64,000 bases of DNA from a bacterium (GCA_027483535.1 JAIXUN010000002.1:62001-126000), one strand, 5' to 3'. Shown: positions 25,151 to 34,863, counted from the stretch's first letter. The notes: generated by a model from the sequence alone, not told the origin. Numbers and translations: made by a program.

Positions 25151-27376
25151 TTAACGTTGGCCCAAGTCCGGGAGGGGCGGGGTGTCGATTTCGGTTTGTA
25201 TCCAGGAAGCAGTTATCTTTCCGGTGCGACCAAAGCGGTTGTATCCGGTGGTGTCGTAAGAACCGCCACCCGCTATTAAGTCAAAGGACCTCTGATCGAA
25301 CCCTAAAGGCGCGGTGGGTGCGCCCGGGATTCCCCACTCTGGTTTGTTCGCGAGTGATACAGCGACGTTGGATTCGGTTGTTGTGGTGTTGCCATTCGTA
25401 GTGACCCTGCGAGTCTCTTTGAATCCAACGCTGTCGAGAATCCCCAAAACGAGCGTTCCGCGAAGACTCCTCAAATCGACACTTGTCGCAAAGGAGATGC
25501 TTTGCGAAGTTGAAGAGTTTCTTGCCGAAATCAAACCATTCCCGCTCCAAGTCAACTCGGTGGTGGTGTTCCCTACGGTCTGACTGGCACTTCCTGACGC
25601 CGTCCAGTTCACGCGTGCATCCAGCGCGTTCGTCATTAGCACGGTCGACCACATGTCGAGCGGGTCCTCGTTCAGCTTCAAACGGTAACCCTGCATCATG
25701 CCCCGGAAAGTAACTTCTACCGTTGCATCGATAGTGAGCGTCCCTGCCGTGGTGAGCACCACTCGAAAAGTAGCCCGGTACGCGGTGAGCGGAACAGCAT
25801 TGCTCCACAAATTGCCCGCCTTCACCTGCACGTAACCGCCCCCGTTGAAACCGGAGAGATCCGCTTTACCCAAAATGGTGTCCCAGTCAGTGGTCCTCAG
25901 GTCCGTTCCCGAGATCCGACCGTCGGCCGTTTCAAGCAAGCCCGACAGTAGTGGCACGCTGCCCGAAATCCAAACTTTCTTATTGAACTCGCTAGGTCCC
26001 AGTTGCCCCTGGATGCTGATTTCCTCTCGGAGCTCATCCACGGTGATGTACTCAATGGCAGGACGCATTTGGTTGACGAGTTCTGCATTGCGGGGAGCAT
26101 TGACGAAGAACGACGCCTCTCCACCGAACAAGTCCTCTCCGGAAAGAAATCCTTCCGAGTAAAGATAATCGACCGCCTCCCGCAGCCCGGCGTTCCGTAA
26201 CGGCGGCTCGTCGGCGATAGTTGTGACCGACCCTTCTCGCCAGTCTGTCCCCAGGAACAAGTGCATGAGATCTTTGCCTACGGCAAGCTGCCTTCGAACG
26301 GGCAGCGTTCGCTCCCACGCCATGAAGGTGTTCACTCCGCGAGTCGTGAATACGTCCTCCCATAACACGGTGAAGGAAGCATTTAGGAAGACGATGGATT
26401 CGGATGGGAAGGTCCAGTTATAGTGGTCCACCCAGAACTCCGTGAAGCCGTAACGATTTCCCCAGCCGATATCCGAAGAACCACCCGGACCCATGAATGG
26501 GCAGGACAGAATCACTAGACGACGAGCGTCAAGATCTGCCTTGAGGGCGTCGTCCATCCTGTTGGCGGTGACAACGGGGGTAGATGAAGCCAGAACCGAA
26601 AGCGGCTTCGATTCCATTGGGATGTACGCTCCGTATCCCGTGTAATAGAAAACGCCGTCGCCAGAGACGTCCTTTAGGTTTTGAATTTCTAACGGGTCTT
26701 CAGTGAAGGCATCCGTGACTTCGCTCATTCCAACAACGGTGGATCCTAGCTCTTTAACCGTCTTGGCCAATTCAAACATTTGCTGTGCCTGAAAGATAGG
26801 GTCCGTGACGTGGGGGTAGTCCAACGTTGCGGGCATCTGAGCGTAAAGGTTGAGCTGGCGCCACTGGGGTTCGGCAATCAGCATCTTGTATTCCGAATCG
26901 CGACCACGAACCTTCGGCTGCTTCTTTGGCTTGGGTTTGCTTTCTTGACTTCTACCCGTCACCGGCCCGAAGTCGACATTGTTGAGCACCGCGTAGAGGA
27001 CGCCATCGGTATAAATGCCCCAAACCGTTCCCGAAGCCGCGTGCGAGCCCACCTGCGTGAAAATCTTCTGGCTCCGCATGTAGTTGAGCATTTGGGTGGC
27101 GTTGAACCGAGAACCTGTGCCCGCGAGTTCCTTGGCTTTCGCTTCGATTCCAGTTATAGAGGCCACCCGCTCGGCTTCGGATACGGCTCGACCGGGAGTT
27201 CCGCCGCCATCCGATCCGCCGGTGCTTCCACCACCGCCGCCGCCACCGGTAGTGCTATCCCCGCCCCCCGATCCGCCGCAACCAATGACCGAACCTAAGG
27301 TCGAAACAATTAGTCCTTGACCTGCAAGCGAAAGAAGCTTTCTACGGTTGATCAAAGAACTACTGGAATCATTCAT
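25151..27376 (-). CDS. Large putative Tat-exported lipoprotein of unknown function
   Basis: A 741-residue protein. The N-terminus has the pattern INRRKLLSLAGQGLIVST, a twin-arginine-like motif, followed by VIGC, a lipobox with lipid attachment near Cys33. A Gly/Ser/Thr-rich linker follows, then a region with the low-complexity KPKPKKQPK block near 145. The body has no recognised domain. A stretch from about 235 to 330 (SEVTDAFTEDPLEIQNLKDV...VILSCPFMGPGG) and a beta-rich C-terminal half suggest an extracellular substrate-binding or structural role. Its closeness to tatC two genes away is suggestive only. Confidence 0.7.
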   Translation of the reverse strand: MNDSSSSLINRRKLLSLAGQGLIVSTLGSVIGCGGSGGGDSTTGGGGGGGSTGGSDGGGTPGRAVSEAERVASITGIEAKAKELAGTGSRFNATQMLNYMRSQKIFTQVGSHAASGTVWGIYTDGVLYAVLNNVDFGPVTGRSQESKPKPKKQPKVRGRDSEYKMLIAEPQWRQLNLYAQMPATLDYPHVTDPIFQAQQMFELAKTVKELGSTVVGMSEVTDAFTEDPLEIQNLKDVSGDGVFYYTGYGAYIPMESKPLSVLASSTPVVTANRMDDALKADLDARRLVILSCPFMGPGGSSDIGWGNRYGFTEFWVDHYNWTFPSESIVFLNASFTVLWEDVFTTRGVNTFMAWERTLPVRRQLAVGKDLMHLFLGTDWREGSVTTIADEPPLRNAGLREAVDYLYSEGFLSGEDLFGGEASFFVNAPRNAELVNQMRPAIEYITVDELREEISIQGQLGPSEFNKKVWISGSVPLLSGLLETADGRISGTDLRTTDWDTILGKADLSGFNGGGYVQVKAGNLWSNAVPLTAYRATFRVVLTTAGTLTIDATVEVTFRGMMQGYRLKLNEDPLDMWSTVLMTNALDARVNWTASGSASQTVGNTTTELTWSGNGLISARNSSTSQSISFATSVDLRSLRGTLVLGILDSVGFKETRRVTTNGNTTTTESNVAVSLANKPEWGIPGAPTAPLGFDQRSFDLIAGGGSYDTTGYNRFGRTGKITASWIQTEIDTPPLPDLGQR

Positions 27377-27467
27377 GCGCTAAGGCTAGCACCCACCCCC
27401 AATCGCTGCAAAGGCTAAACGTGCCGAACTTTGCCCACGCTCGCGGAAAGGTCTACAATGTCGCGCA

Positions 27468-28748
27468 ATGATTAACGCGCGCGTAGTTGGCCTTTGGCTG
27501 ATGATGCTCTTCCAGTACGCCATTTGGGGCGGTTGGGTCGTCGTCGCCGGGAAGTACATGAGCGACCCGAAACCGATGGGGCTGGACTTCGACGGCGGTC
27601 AGCAGGGGTGGATATTCATGCTCCTGCCGCTCGCCACGATCCTCATTCCTATGCTCACGGGCCAGTTCGCGGATCGGTTTTTCAACAGCGAAAAGTTGAT
27701 GGGCGTCTTACACTTGCTCAGCGGCGCCTGCTTGTGGAAGCTGTCCACCACCACCGATTTTCAGCAGTTCCTTTTTTGGATGCTGCTTCACAGCGTGTTC
27801 TATGCTCCCACGCTTGCTCTTTCGAACTCCATCACCTTCGCCAACCTTTCTGATGGCGAAAGGCAGTTCGGGGTGGTGCGAGTCGCGGGCACCATCGGAT
27901 GGATTCTTGCGGGTCTTGCGCTGACTTTCTGGCGGACCAATGCAGCCGCGCCCGTGGTCGGCGATTTGTTCTTGCTCTCCGCCGGTTTCAGTCTGGTTCT
28001 GGGCGTCATCTGCTTCTTCCTGCCGAAAACGCCCCCCGACTCGCAGGGCGATCCGCTTGCGTTCCGACAAGCTTTCAGCCTCTTCAAGAACCGAGACTTC
28101 CTGATCTTCATGCTCATCTCGTTTGTGGTTGGCACCGAGCTTGAGTTCTATTACATCCACACCAGCACCTTTTTGGGCACGCCGAAGGCACTGGGCGGTC
28201 AGGCAATTTCCGGAGCGCGGATGGGTGCGGTGATGTCTATTGGTCAGTGGGCGGAGATCGTGGTGATGCTGCTTCTGCCGCTCTTCATCAAGAAGTTTGG
28301 GATTCGCAAGCTGCTGGTGATCGGCGCGATCGCGTGGCCGATTCGGTACGCCATTTTCGCGTTCTTGCCGACCTCGCCGCTGGTGGTGCCTTCACTGGCC
28401 CTGCACGGCTTCTGCTATGTGTTCTTCTTTGTGGTCGGGTTCATTTACGTGGACAAGGTCGCTCCGCACGCCATTCGAGCCTCGGCTCAGGCGTTGTACG
28501 CGCTGGTGGTTCTGGGTCTTGGTCGAGCCATTGGGTCGTTGGTGGCGGGCTACGTTCAAGGCTTTTACACGGAGCGGCTGCCGGGCATCATGACGGTTGA
28601 GGGGATCGAGATCAGTTCCAAGGTCGATTGGACCAAGGTGTTCATGGTGCCGACCGTGCTCACCGTTGCGTGCGCGGTGTTCTTCCCGCTGCTGTTCCGA
28701 GGGTCGAACGACAAGGACGCGTCATTGCCGTCGGGCGCGACTCACTAA
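27468..28748 (+). CDS. MFS permease, NupG/XapB-like (nucleoside or sugar:H+ symporter family)
   Basis: A 426-residue protein with about twelve membrane helices. It begins MLFQYAIWGGWVVVAGKYMS, and the GERQFGVVRVAGTIGWILAGL segment near residue 128 is characteristic of the nucleoside:H+ symporter (NHS) subfamily containing NupG and XapB. Conserved elements such as ELEFYYIHTSTFLG near 225 support this. In Bacteroidetes and relatives such permeases are often linked with glycosidases and may carry sugars; here it precedes GH42 and GH31 genes, so a sugar substrate is possible. Family is clear, substrate is not. Confidence 0.8.
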   Translation: MINARVVGLWLMMLFQYAIWGGWVVVAGKYMSDPKPMGLDFDGGQQGWIFMLLPLATILIPMLTGQFADRFFNSEKLMGVLHLLSGACLWKLSTTTDFQQFLFWMLLHSVFYAPTLALSNSITFANLSDGERQFGVVRVAGTIGWILAGLALTFWRTNAAAPVVGDLFLLSAGFSLVLGVICFFLPKTPPDSQGDPLAFRQAFSLFKNRDFLIFMLISFVVGTELEFYYIHTSTFLGTPKALGGQAISGARMGAVMSIGQWAEIVVMLLLPLFIKKFGIRKLLVIGAIAWPIRYAIFAFLPTSPLVVPSLALHGFCYVFFFVVGFIYVDKVAPHAIRASAQALYALVVLGLGRAIGSLVAGYVQGFYTERLPGIMTVEGIEISSKVDWTKVFMVPTVLTVACAVFFPLLFRGSNDKDASLPSGATH

Positions 28749-28790
28749 GGTTGTCGCCACCGTCCCTTCTTCCGCCGCTGACGGTCCGGT

Positions 28791-28848
28791 GCCCTCGCCT
28801 CTCTGGGGGAGAGGGCAGCCCCGATTCATCGGGGCGGGTGAGGGGTCC
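28791..28848 (+). repeat. GAGGGG palindromic module (type A), inverted
   Basis: GCCCTCGCCTCTCTGGGGGA at the start and GGGTGAGGGGTCC at the end bracket a CCCCGATTCATCGGGG hairpin. It is a copy of the dispersed type A module. Confidence 0.7.
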
Positions 28849-28988
28849 GGTTTCGTTCAATGAGGTTGTAAGAACCACGATCTTTCCGCGGCTCTGGCAT
28901 TCCGGTTCTTAATGGAAGTTGAAGACCCGGAGTGAAGCTCCTCGGCAGCGATGATTGTCGTTCCTTCAAAGCGGGAGGTCGCTTTCCC

Positions 28989-29040
28989 GGACCCCTCACC
29001 CGCCCCTCACGGGGCACCCTCTCCCCCAGAGGGGCGAGGG
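28989..29040 (+). repeat. GAGGGG palindromic module (type A), direct
   Basis: GGACCCCTCACCCGCCCCTC followed by GGGGCACCCTCTCCCCCAGA and GGGGCGAGGG. It faces the copy at 28791-28848, so the two are inverted with about 140 bases between them. They lie in the 423-base gap before the GH42 gene. Confidence 0.7.
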
Positions 29041-29171
29041 TTTATGGGGACCAAAACCTCCCCGCGCGATTCGCCTTCCGAGAACGTGCTCGCCACCGAT
29101 CCGGTTCGCCCCCCGTTCCCAATCCAACGAAAAACACGCTTCCCCAAAACCTCGCGATATATCGACATATC

Positions 29172-31229
29172 ATGGGCGTTGGGAAGATGTATCCTATCGC
29201 GCAGAGCGTGAGCAAAATGCAAGAACCGACCTGGCCGATCTTCCCCTACGGTGGCGATTACAACCCCGACCAGTGGCCCCGAGAGGTGTGGGCAGACGAT
29301 CTTCGCCTGATGAAAAAGGCGAACGTGACCATTGCCACTTTGCCCGTTTTCGGATGGGTGGCGGTGAACCCAGAAGAGGACGTTTACACCTTCGAATGGC
29401 TCGACGACATTCTGGGTCGACTCGAATCCGAAGGGATTCGATGGTGCCTTGCAACCGCCACGGGTTCGGTTCCGGCGTGGATGACGCACAAGTATTCGGA
29501 CGTGCTGGCAACCGATTCCAACGGAGTGCGTCGCAAGCACGGCGGACGCCACACCTTCTGTCCGCACTCGCCCAACTTCCGAAGGCTTTCCGTGAACCTG
29601 GCTCGCAAAATGGCCGAGCGATACGGTCACCGAGAAGGGCTGTTGGTTTGGCACATCAGCAACGAGTACGGTCCGTACTGCTACTGCGACCTCTGCGCGG
29701 AGGCATTTCGAACCTGGCTCAAGGCTCGATACGGCTCTTTAGAGGAACTGAATCGCTGCTGGTACACCGCTTTCTGGAGTCACACCTACACCGACTGGGA
29801 GCAGGTCGAGCCGCCGTACACGAACGGCGAGCAGTGCTGCCAAGCGCTTAAGATCGACTACTCGCGCTTCATGTCCGAGTCGGTTCTCGAGTGCTACAAG
29901 CTCGAGAAAGAGGTCCTTCGAGAGATCACGCCGGAGATCCCGATCACCACGAACATGATGTGGGACTACCGCCCTTACGACTACCATCGGTGGGCGAAAG
30001 AGGTCGATTTTGTGAGTTGGGACGCCTACCCTCAGTACACCACCGACCCGGCCGACACCGCCTACATGCACACCCAAATGCGTGGGCTCAAAGAAGGTCA
30101 GCCGTTCTGGTTGATGGAGCAAAGCCCCTCGCAAACCAACTGGACGGCGTACAGTCGTCTCAAGCCGCCGGGGCTGTTGCGGTCGATTTCTTTCCAAGCC
30201 GTCGCCCATGGAGCGGACGCGGTGATGTACTTCCAGTGGCGACGCGGGCGCGGTGGTTTCGAGAAACTCCACGGCGCGTTTGTGGAGCATGGAGGCGACG
30301 AGAACAATCGAGTCTTCGAGGAAACGGCAAAAATCGGGTCTGAACTTGCACAAATCGGAACGCGATTGCAGGGGGCAAGAGTGCCTGCCAAAGTTGCGAT
30401 TTTGATGGACTGGGAGAACTGGTGGGGCATTTCGGTGAGCAGCGGCCCGAGTCGCGACATCGACTATCCGGGTGTGATCAAACGGTTTTACAAGGCGTTC
30501 CACAACCTCGGCATTCAGGTGGAGATCGTCAACCCAAGCGCCGATCTGAGTCGGTTTGAATGGGTGGTGGCTCCGATGCTGATGATGCTTCGAGAGAACG
30601 ATGCGGAGTCGGTGAAGTCGTTTGTCGCGAACGGCGGCACGTTGCTGACCACCGCCTACAGCGCCTTTACGGATGAGACCGATCTGGTCTTCTTGAACGG
30701 CGCCCCCGGACCCTGGGCAGAGATGCTCGGCATTTGGGTGGAAGAGACCGATGCGATTCCACCGGACGATCTGAACGGCATGATCTGGAAGGGCTCGAAA
30801 CCGATGGATGCCACGATCCTCGCCGAGCGCATTCACCTTCGCGGTGCGCGAGCCCTTGGACACTACACGAAGAACTTCTTTGCGGGCGAACCTGCGGCTA
30901 CGGTCAACGAGTTCGGGCAGGGCAAGGCGTACTACCTGGCTACTTTCCCGAAAGCGGAAGACCTTACCGGGATCATTGCCGACCTTGCCAAAGAACTCGG
31001 CATCGCGTCTCCGCTCGCGGGCGGGGTTCGACCCCCGGCAGGCGTGGAAGTCACCGAGCGGGTGAAGGCAGATGGCGAACGCCACCTGTACCTGGTTCAC
31101 CACGGCAAAACTCCGGCGAGCGTGCCTTTGCCAGAGGGATCGCATCGCGACCTTTTGAGCGGAGAGGTAATTGAAGGAAACCTTCCGATGGCTCAATACG
31201 ACGTTCGGATTCTAGTGAAGGAAGGATAA
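29172..31229 (+). CDS. Glycoside hydrolase family 42 beta-galactosidase
   Basis: A 685-residue enzyme. The A-domain TIM barrel begins IFPYGGDYNPDQWPREVW near residue 23. The acid/base is Glu165 in HISNEYG, the nucleophile is Glu316 in LMEQSPSQTNW, and Cys130, Cys170, Cys172 and Cys175 form the zinc-binding cluster typical of GH42. A B-domain (class-I-glutaminase-like, from about 400) and a small C-terminal domain follow, with HLYLVHHGKTPASVPLP near the end. It removes beta-galactosyl units from oligosaccharides in the cytoplasm (no signal peptide). The ATG at 29172 is chosen because the longer frame upstream covers a repeat. Confidence 0.93.
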   Translation: MGVGKMYPIAQSVSKMQEPTWPIFPYGGDYNPDQWPREVWADDLRLMKKANVTIATLPVFGWVAVNPEEDVYTFEWLDDILGRLESEGIRWCLATATGSVPAWMTHKYSDVLATDSNGVRRKHGGRHTFCPHSPNFRRLSVNLARKMAERYGHREGLLVWHISNEYGPYCYCDLCAEAFRTWLKARYGSLEELNRCWYTAFWSHTYTDWEQVEPPYTNGEQCCQALKIDYSRFMSESVLECYKLEKEVLREITPEIPITTNMMWDYRPYDYHRWAKEVDFVSWDAYPQYTTDPADTAYMHTQMRGLKEGQPFWLMEQSPSQTNWTAYSRLKPPGLLRSISFQAVAHGADAVMYFQWRRGRGGFEKLHGAFVEHGGDENNRVFEETAKIGSELAQIGTRLQGARVPAKVAILMDWENWWGISVSSGPSRDIDYPGVIKRFYKAFHNLGIQVEIVNPSADLSRFEWVVAPMLMMLRENDAESVKSFVANGGTLLTTAYSAFTDETDLVFLNGAPGPWAEMLGIWVEETDAIPPDDLNGMIWKGSKPMDATILAERIHLRGARALGHYTKNFFAGEPAATVNEFGQGKAYYLATFPKAEDLTGIIADLAKELGIASPLAGGVRPPAGVEVTERVKADGERHLYLVHHGKTPASVPLPEGSHRDLLSGEVIEGNLPMAQYDVRILVKEG

Positions 31230-31239
31230 GGAGTAGACG

Positions 31240-33309
31240 ATGAAGTTCACCGATGGAAACTGGATGCACCTGCCCGGTGTGAGTGCTCACTACGCTTCGG
31301 AAGCGCACTTGGCGTCTGATCAGGGCGGTCGGCTGCGAATTCTGGCGCCCTGCCACCCCATTCGGCATCGCGGCGACACGCTGAGCGGTCCGCTTCTTAC
31401 CGTCGATCTCTCCTCGCCTTTGCCCGATGTGATTCGGGTGAAGGTGACTCACTTTGAGGGCGCGCTGGATAACGGTCCGCACTTTGAGGTGAGCGAGGCC
31501 CCTGGCGAGACCACCTGCGAATTCTTGGAGAGCGAGTATCGATTCACTTCTGGCAAGGTGACGGCGGTGGTTTCCAAGTCGGGCGGATTCTCGATCGACT
31601 TTGTTGCAGATGGCAAAACGTTCGCGAAGTCGCCCAACAAGGGAACGTCGTACATGAGCGTTGCCGGAGACCAGGCGTACTCGGTTTCTCAGGTGAGTTT
31701 GGGCGTTGGGGAACTGGTTTACGGTCTTGGCGAGCGCTTCACCGCCTTCGTGAAGAACGGTCAGACGGTGGAGATTTGGAATCGCGACGGCGGGACCTGC
31801 TCGGACCAAGCGTACAAGAACGTGCCGTTCTACATGACCAATCGCGGGTACGGCGTGTTCGTCAACCACCCCGGCGCGGTCTCGTTTGAGATCGCCAGCG
31901 AGCGCACGGATCGGGTGCAGTTTTCGGTTCCCGGCGAGAGTGTGGAGTACTGGGTGATCTATGGTCCCACGCCCAAAGAGGTGTTGAGCAAGCTCACCGC
32001 TCTCACGGGTCGACCCTCGTTGCCGCCCAAGTGGTCGTTCGGACTGTGGCTCTCCACGTCGTTCACGACCAATTACGACGAAGAGACGGTGAACTCGTTC
32101 ATTCAGGGCATGGCCGATCGCGACCTGCCGCTCTCCGTTTTCCACTACGACTGCTTCTGGATGCGCGGCCTGCATTGGTGCGACTTCGAGTGGGATCCGG
32201 CGGTGTTCCCCGATCCTGAAGGAATGCTGCAACGGCTTCACGAGAGAGGGTTGAAAGTGTGCGTTTGGATCAATCCGTACATTGCCCAGGCCTCTCAGCT
32301 CTTCGCCGAGGCGAAGGCGAATGGCTATCTGGTGAAGCGTCCGGATGGGTCGGTTTGGCAGTGGGATCTGTGGCAACCCGGCATGGGCATTGTCGACTTC
32401 ACCAATCCCGCTGCGAAAAAGTGGTTCCAAGACAAGCTCGCTCGGATCATTGATATGGGCGTCGACGCGCTGAAGACCGACTTCGGCGAGCGGATTCCGA
32501 CCGACGTGGTTTGGTTCGACGGCTCCGACCCCGAGCGGATGCACAACTTCTACTCTCAGGCCTATAACGAGGCGGTTTGGGAGATTTTGGAAGCCAAGAA
32601 GGGCAAGGGAGAAGCGGTTTTGTTCGCTCGATCCGCGACGGCGGGTGGTCAGAAGTATCCGGTGCACTGGGGTGGCGATTGCTGGTCGACCTTCGAGGCG
32701 ATGGCGGAGAGTTTGCGGGGCGGGTTGTCGCTGGGCTTGTGCGGATTCGGCTACTGGAGTCACGATATCGGCGGCTTTGAAGGGCTCCCCCCGGCGGAGT
32801 TGTACAAGCGCTGGGTTGCGTTTGGGCTGCTCTCGTCGCACAGTCGATTGCACGGCAGCACCAGCTATCGGGTGCCGTGGGCGTATGACGACGAAGCGGT
32901 GGACGTGCTGCGCTTCTTCACCAAACTCAAGCATCGCCTGATGCCGTATCTGTGGGAAAAGGCCCTGGAAGCAGCGGAGACGGGTGTGCCGATGATGCGA
33001 TCGATGCATGTTGAGTTCCCGTCCGACCCGGCTTGCGACACGCTCGATCGGCAGTACATGCTTGGCGACAAGTTGCTGGTCGCTCCGGTGTTTTCGTTCG
33101 ACGGGTCGGTGACGTATTACGTGCCGGAAGGGACGTGGACGCACCTGATCTCTCGGGAGACGGTGACGGGTCCGAAGTGGGTGACGGAGACGCACTCGGC
33201 GCTTTCCATGCCGATTTTGGTCCGCCCGGGGTCGGAGCTGAGGCTGGGGACGCGGGACGATCGGCCGGATTACGACTACGAGTCGGAGTCGGTGGTCGAG
33301 CGGTTTTAG
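31240..33309 (+). CDS. yicI: Glycoside hydrolase family 31 alpha-xylosidase (YicI-like)
   Basis: A 689-residue enzyme close to YicI in length and motifs. GELVYGLGERFTAF near 157 belongs to the N-terminal beta-sandwich. The (beta/alpha)8 domain has LSVFHYDCFWMRGLHW near 298, nucleophile Asp414 in LKTDFGER and acid/base Asp480 in HWGGDCWS. PTDVVWFDGSDPERMHNFY is typical of the alpha-xylosidase branch. It would remove alpha-1,6-xylosyl residues, for instance from xyloglucan oligosaccharides. It starts 10 bases after the GH42 stop, and GGATAAGGAG lies just before its ATG, so both form one operon. No signal peptide. Confidence 0.93.
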   Translation: MKFTDGNWMHLPGVSAHYASEAHLASDQGGRLRILAPCHPIRHRGDTLSGPLLTVDLSSPLPDVIRVKVTHFEGALDNGPHFEVSEAPGETTCEFLESEYRFTSGKVTAVVSKSGGFSIDFVADGKTFAKSPNKGTSYMSVAGDQAYSVSQVSLGVGELVYGLGERFTAFVKNGQTVEIWNRDGGTCSDQAYKNVPFYMTNRGYGVFVNHPGAVSFEIASERTDRVQFSVPGESVEYWVIYGPTPKEVLSKLTALTGRPSLPPKWSFGLWLSTSFTTNYDEETVNSFIQGMADRDLPLSVFHYDCFWMRGLHWCDFEWDPAVFPDPEGMLQRLHERGLKVCVWINPYIAQASQLFAEAKANGYLVKRPDGSVWQWDLWQPGMGIVDFTNPAAKKWFQDKLARIIDMGVDALKTDFGERIPTDVVWFDGSDPERMHNFYSQAYNEAVWEILEAKKGKGEAVLFARSATAGGQKYPVHWGGDCWSTFEAMAESLRGGLSLGLCGFGYWSHDIGGFEGLPPAELYKRWVAFGLLSSHSRLHGSTSYRVPWAYDDEAVDVLRFFTKLKHRLMPYLWEKALEAAETGVPMMRSMHVEFPSDPACDTLDRQYMLGDKLLVAPVFSFDGSVTYYVPEGTWTHLISRETVTGPKWVTETHSALSMPILVRPGSELRLGTRDDRPDYDYESESVVERF

Positions 33310-33653
33310 GTGGATTGCGGAGAAGGGTTTCAGTTCGGGTCTGCTCTGCACTGAGTCCGCGTAGAACGGACACTTCGGCAACGCTGCGGCGTTCGTCGCG
33401 CAAGTCGCCTCGCTCCGCTTGTCGGTGCGGGGCAATCTTTTTGCTGGACCTCTAAGGCCTCTTTCTTTCTCGAACCTGGGAACTGAATGTTCCTTTCAAC
33501 TGTTTTAAAATCAACCTTTACCTATATTACGAAGCTGTTGCATGGAAGTGGGTGTGCTTTGTACGCAAACTTCGGACTCATCGTCCTCCTTTCCTTGAAG
33601 GTGCGTTCTGTGAAGCAAGCCAATGGGCTAAGATCCAATCTTTATGGAAAGGC
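33310..33653. other. 344-base gap between GH31 and AT-rich orphan gene
   Basis: No gene seen. The first part is GC-rich with a short palindromic stretch (CGCTGCGGCG) near 33390; the second half, from about 33480, is markedly AT-richer and merges into the upstream region of the next gene. A frame open from a GTG at 33552 may add residues to that gene. Confidence 0.4.
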
Positions 33654-34649
33654 ATGAAGAAAGGGGCGCCTAATGCAAGAAGGAGAGGGCTAAAAAGGTC
33701 GCAAAAAGTAGTAAGGAGCTTCACCCAAGATATGCGGAAAATCGAAAAGGTTGTGCTCGTTATCATGGGGTTGCTCGCCCTGCTGCCGCACTTGATTCTT
33801 GTCACTTCCGCTTCAGTCGCCTTCATCCCAGTGATGGGGTGCTTTTCTGGGATATTGCTCATCCAATTCTATCTGAGCCCCAAGATTGAAGAAGAACCTG
33901 CAGATATGAGGTGGTTTCTGCGGTCGCTGCAATTGATACTTGTAGGAGTGATTATTGGTGGGAAAGAATTGCTTATGGAGTATGCTCCGGAAACAGTACT
34001 AGATTCTTTCACACCCCTTACAACTCTTCACCCTACCTTTGCATTTCTCTGGTTCAAAGGGCAAGTGAAATACGCAAAATCGATAACGTTATGCTTGTGC
34101 CTACCAGCGATAACTCGATTCTTTGGAAAATTTACCATTTACGAAGCGTTCCAGCTTTGGGTGCCAGCTGTTGCTGTCTTGTTTGTTGGATGGATATCAC
34201 ATTCTCGACCCCTGAAAGCTCTTGACAGATATGAGAGAGATTTCGGGAATCGTATTATGTTTACTTTGCTAGTGGCACTCACGCTGGTATTTGGGCGATT
34301 TAATGAATCTTTGCCTTACCTGGTTGGAATCTCTTGCCTTCTTATTCAAAGACTAGCAGACGGAAAAGTGGAAACCAGTGTCCTGGCTACAGCCGCGAGT
34401 GCTTATTGGCTGATGGGTCTAGCGTCAATATTCAACGAACCATCCTATCTTGATAAGTTTCACATCTGGTCTCCATTAGACCTCTTGCCTTGGGTTGGAT
34501 TTGTACTGATAACCGTTATGTGCATCCTCTATAACGATCCGAAGACACGCTGGTTGCGGACGAGGAGTAAATTCCAGCTGTATGCAATGATTCTCGGTAT
34601 TTATTTTCTTTGCACTCCAATGTTCATTTTTGGGGAATTCATCGACTAG
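33654..34649 (+). CDS. Multi-pass membrane protein of unknown function, AT-rich
   Basis: About 331 residues from the ATG at 33654 (behind GGAAAGG); the frame opens at a GTG at 33552 and a later ATG at 33732 is also possible. A basic N-terminus precedes roughly eight hydrophobic segments: VVLVIMGLLALLPHLILVTS, FIPVMGCFSGILLIQFYL, and further ones through residue ~330, ending LYAMILGIYFLCTPMFIFG. No family is recognised. Base composition is lower in GC than the flanking genes, which suggests acquisition from another source. It is bordered on the right by a repeat field. Confidence 0.6.
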   Translation: MKKGAPNARRRGLKRSQKVVRSFTQDMRKIEKVVLVIMGLLALLPHLILVTSASVAFIPVMGCFSGILLIQFYLSPKIEEEPADMRWFLRSLQLILVGVIIGGKELLMEYAPETVLDSFTPLTTLHPTFAFLWFKGQVKYAKSITLCLCLPAITRFFGKFTIYEAFQLWVPAVAVLFVGWISHSRPLKALDRYERDFGNRIMFTLLVALTLVFGRFNESLPYLVGISCLLIQRLADGKVETSVLATAASAYWLMGLASIFNEPSYLDKFHIWSPLDLLPWVGFVLITVMCILYNDPKTRWLRTRSKFQLYAMILGIYFLCTPMFIFGEFID

Positions 34650-34863
34650 TGCCGCTCCACAAAATCAAAAGCGTAGTTCAGATAATGAAGATGATCTATG
34701 TATCAAGACATATCTGCGCATGATGCTCATTTCCGCGATGTGAGGGTAGGAACAAGAAGTCGCACGGACCATCGGTCGGGTCCTTCCCGCTATTTCCCGA
34801 CAATCAGCACAAGTTGAGACAGGTCTTGGCTAACAATCGGGTGAGCTCCTCTTAAAGACCTTC

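Noticed and set aside
28932-29171. Upstream extension of the GH42 frame
   Set aside because: It runs through a palindromic repeat (type A module at 28989) and would add a Pro/Arg-rich segment not seen in GH42.
29739-31196. A 485-residue open frame on the minus strand
   Set aside because: It is antisense to the GH42 gene; composition is Arg/Val/His rich and it has no recognised motif.
31051-33435. A 794-residue open frame on the minus strand
   Set aside because: It is antisense to the GH31 gene (31240-33309), whose catalytic motifs are complete. The antisense product is rich in Arg and His with no domain, as expected from the shadow of a GC-rich coding frame.
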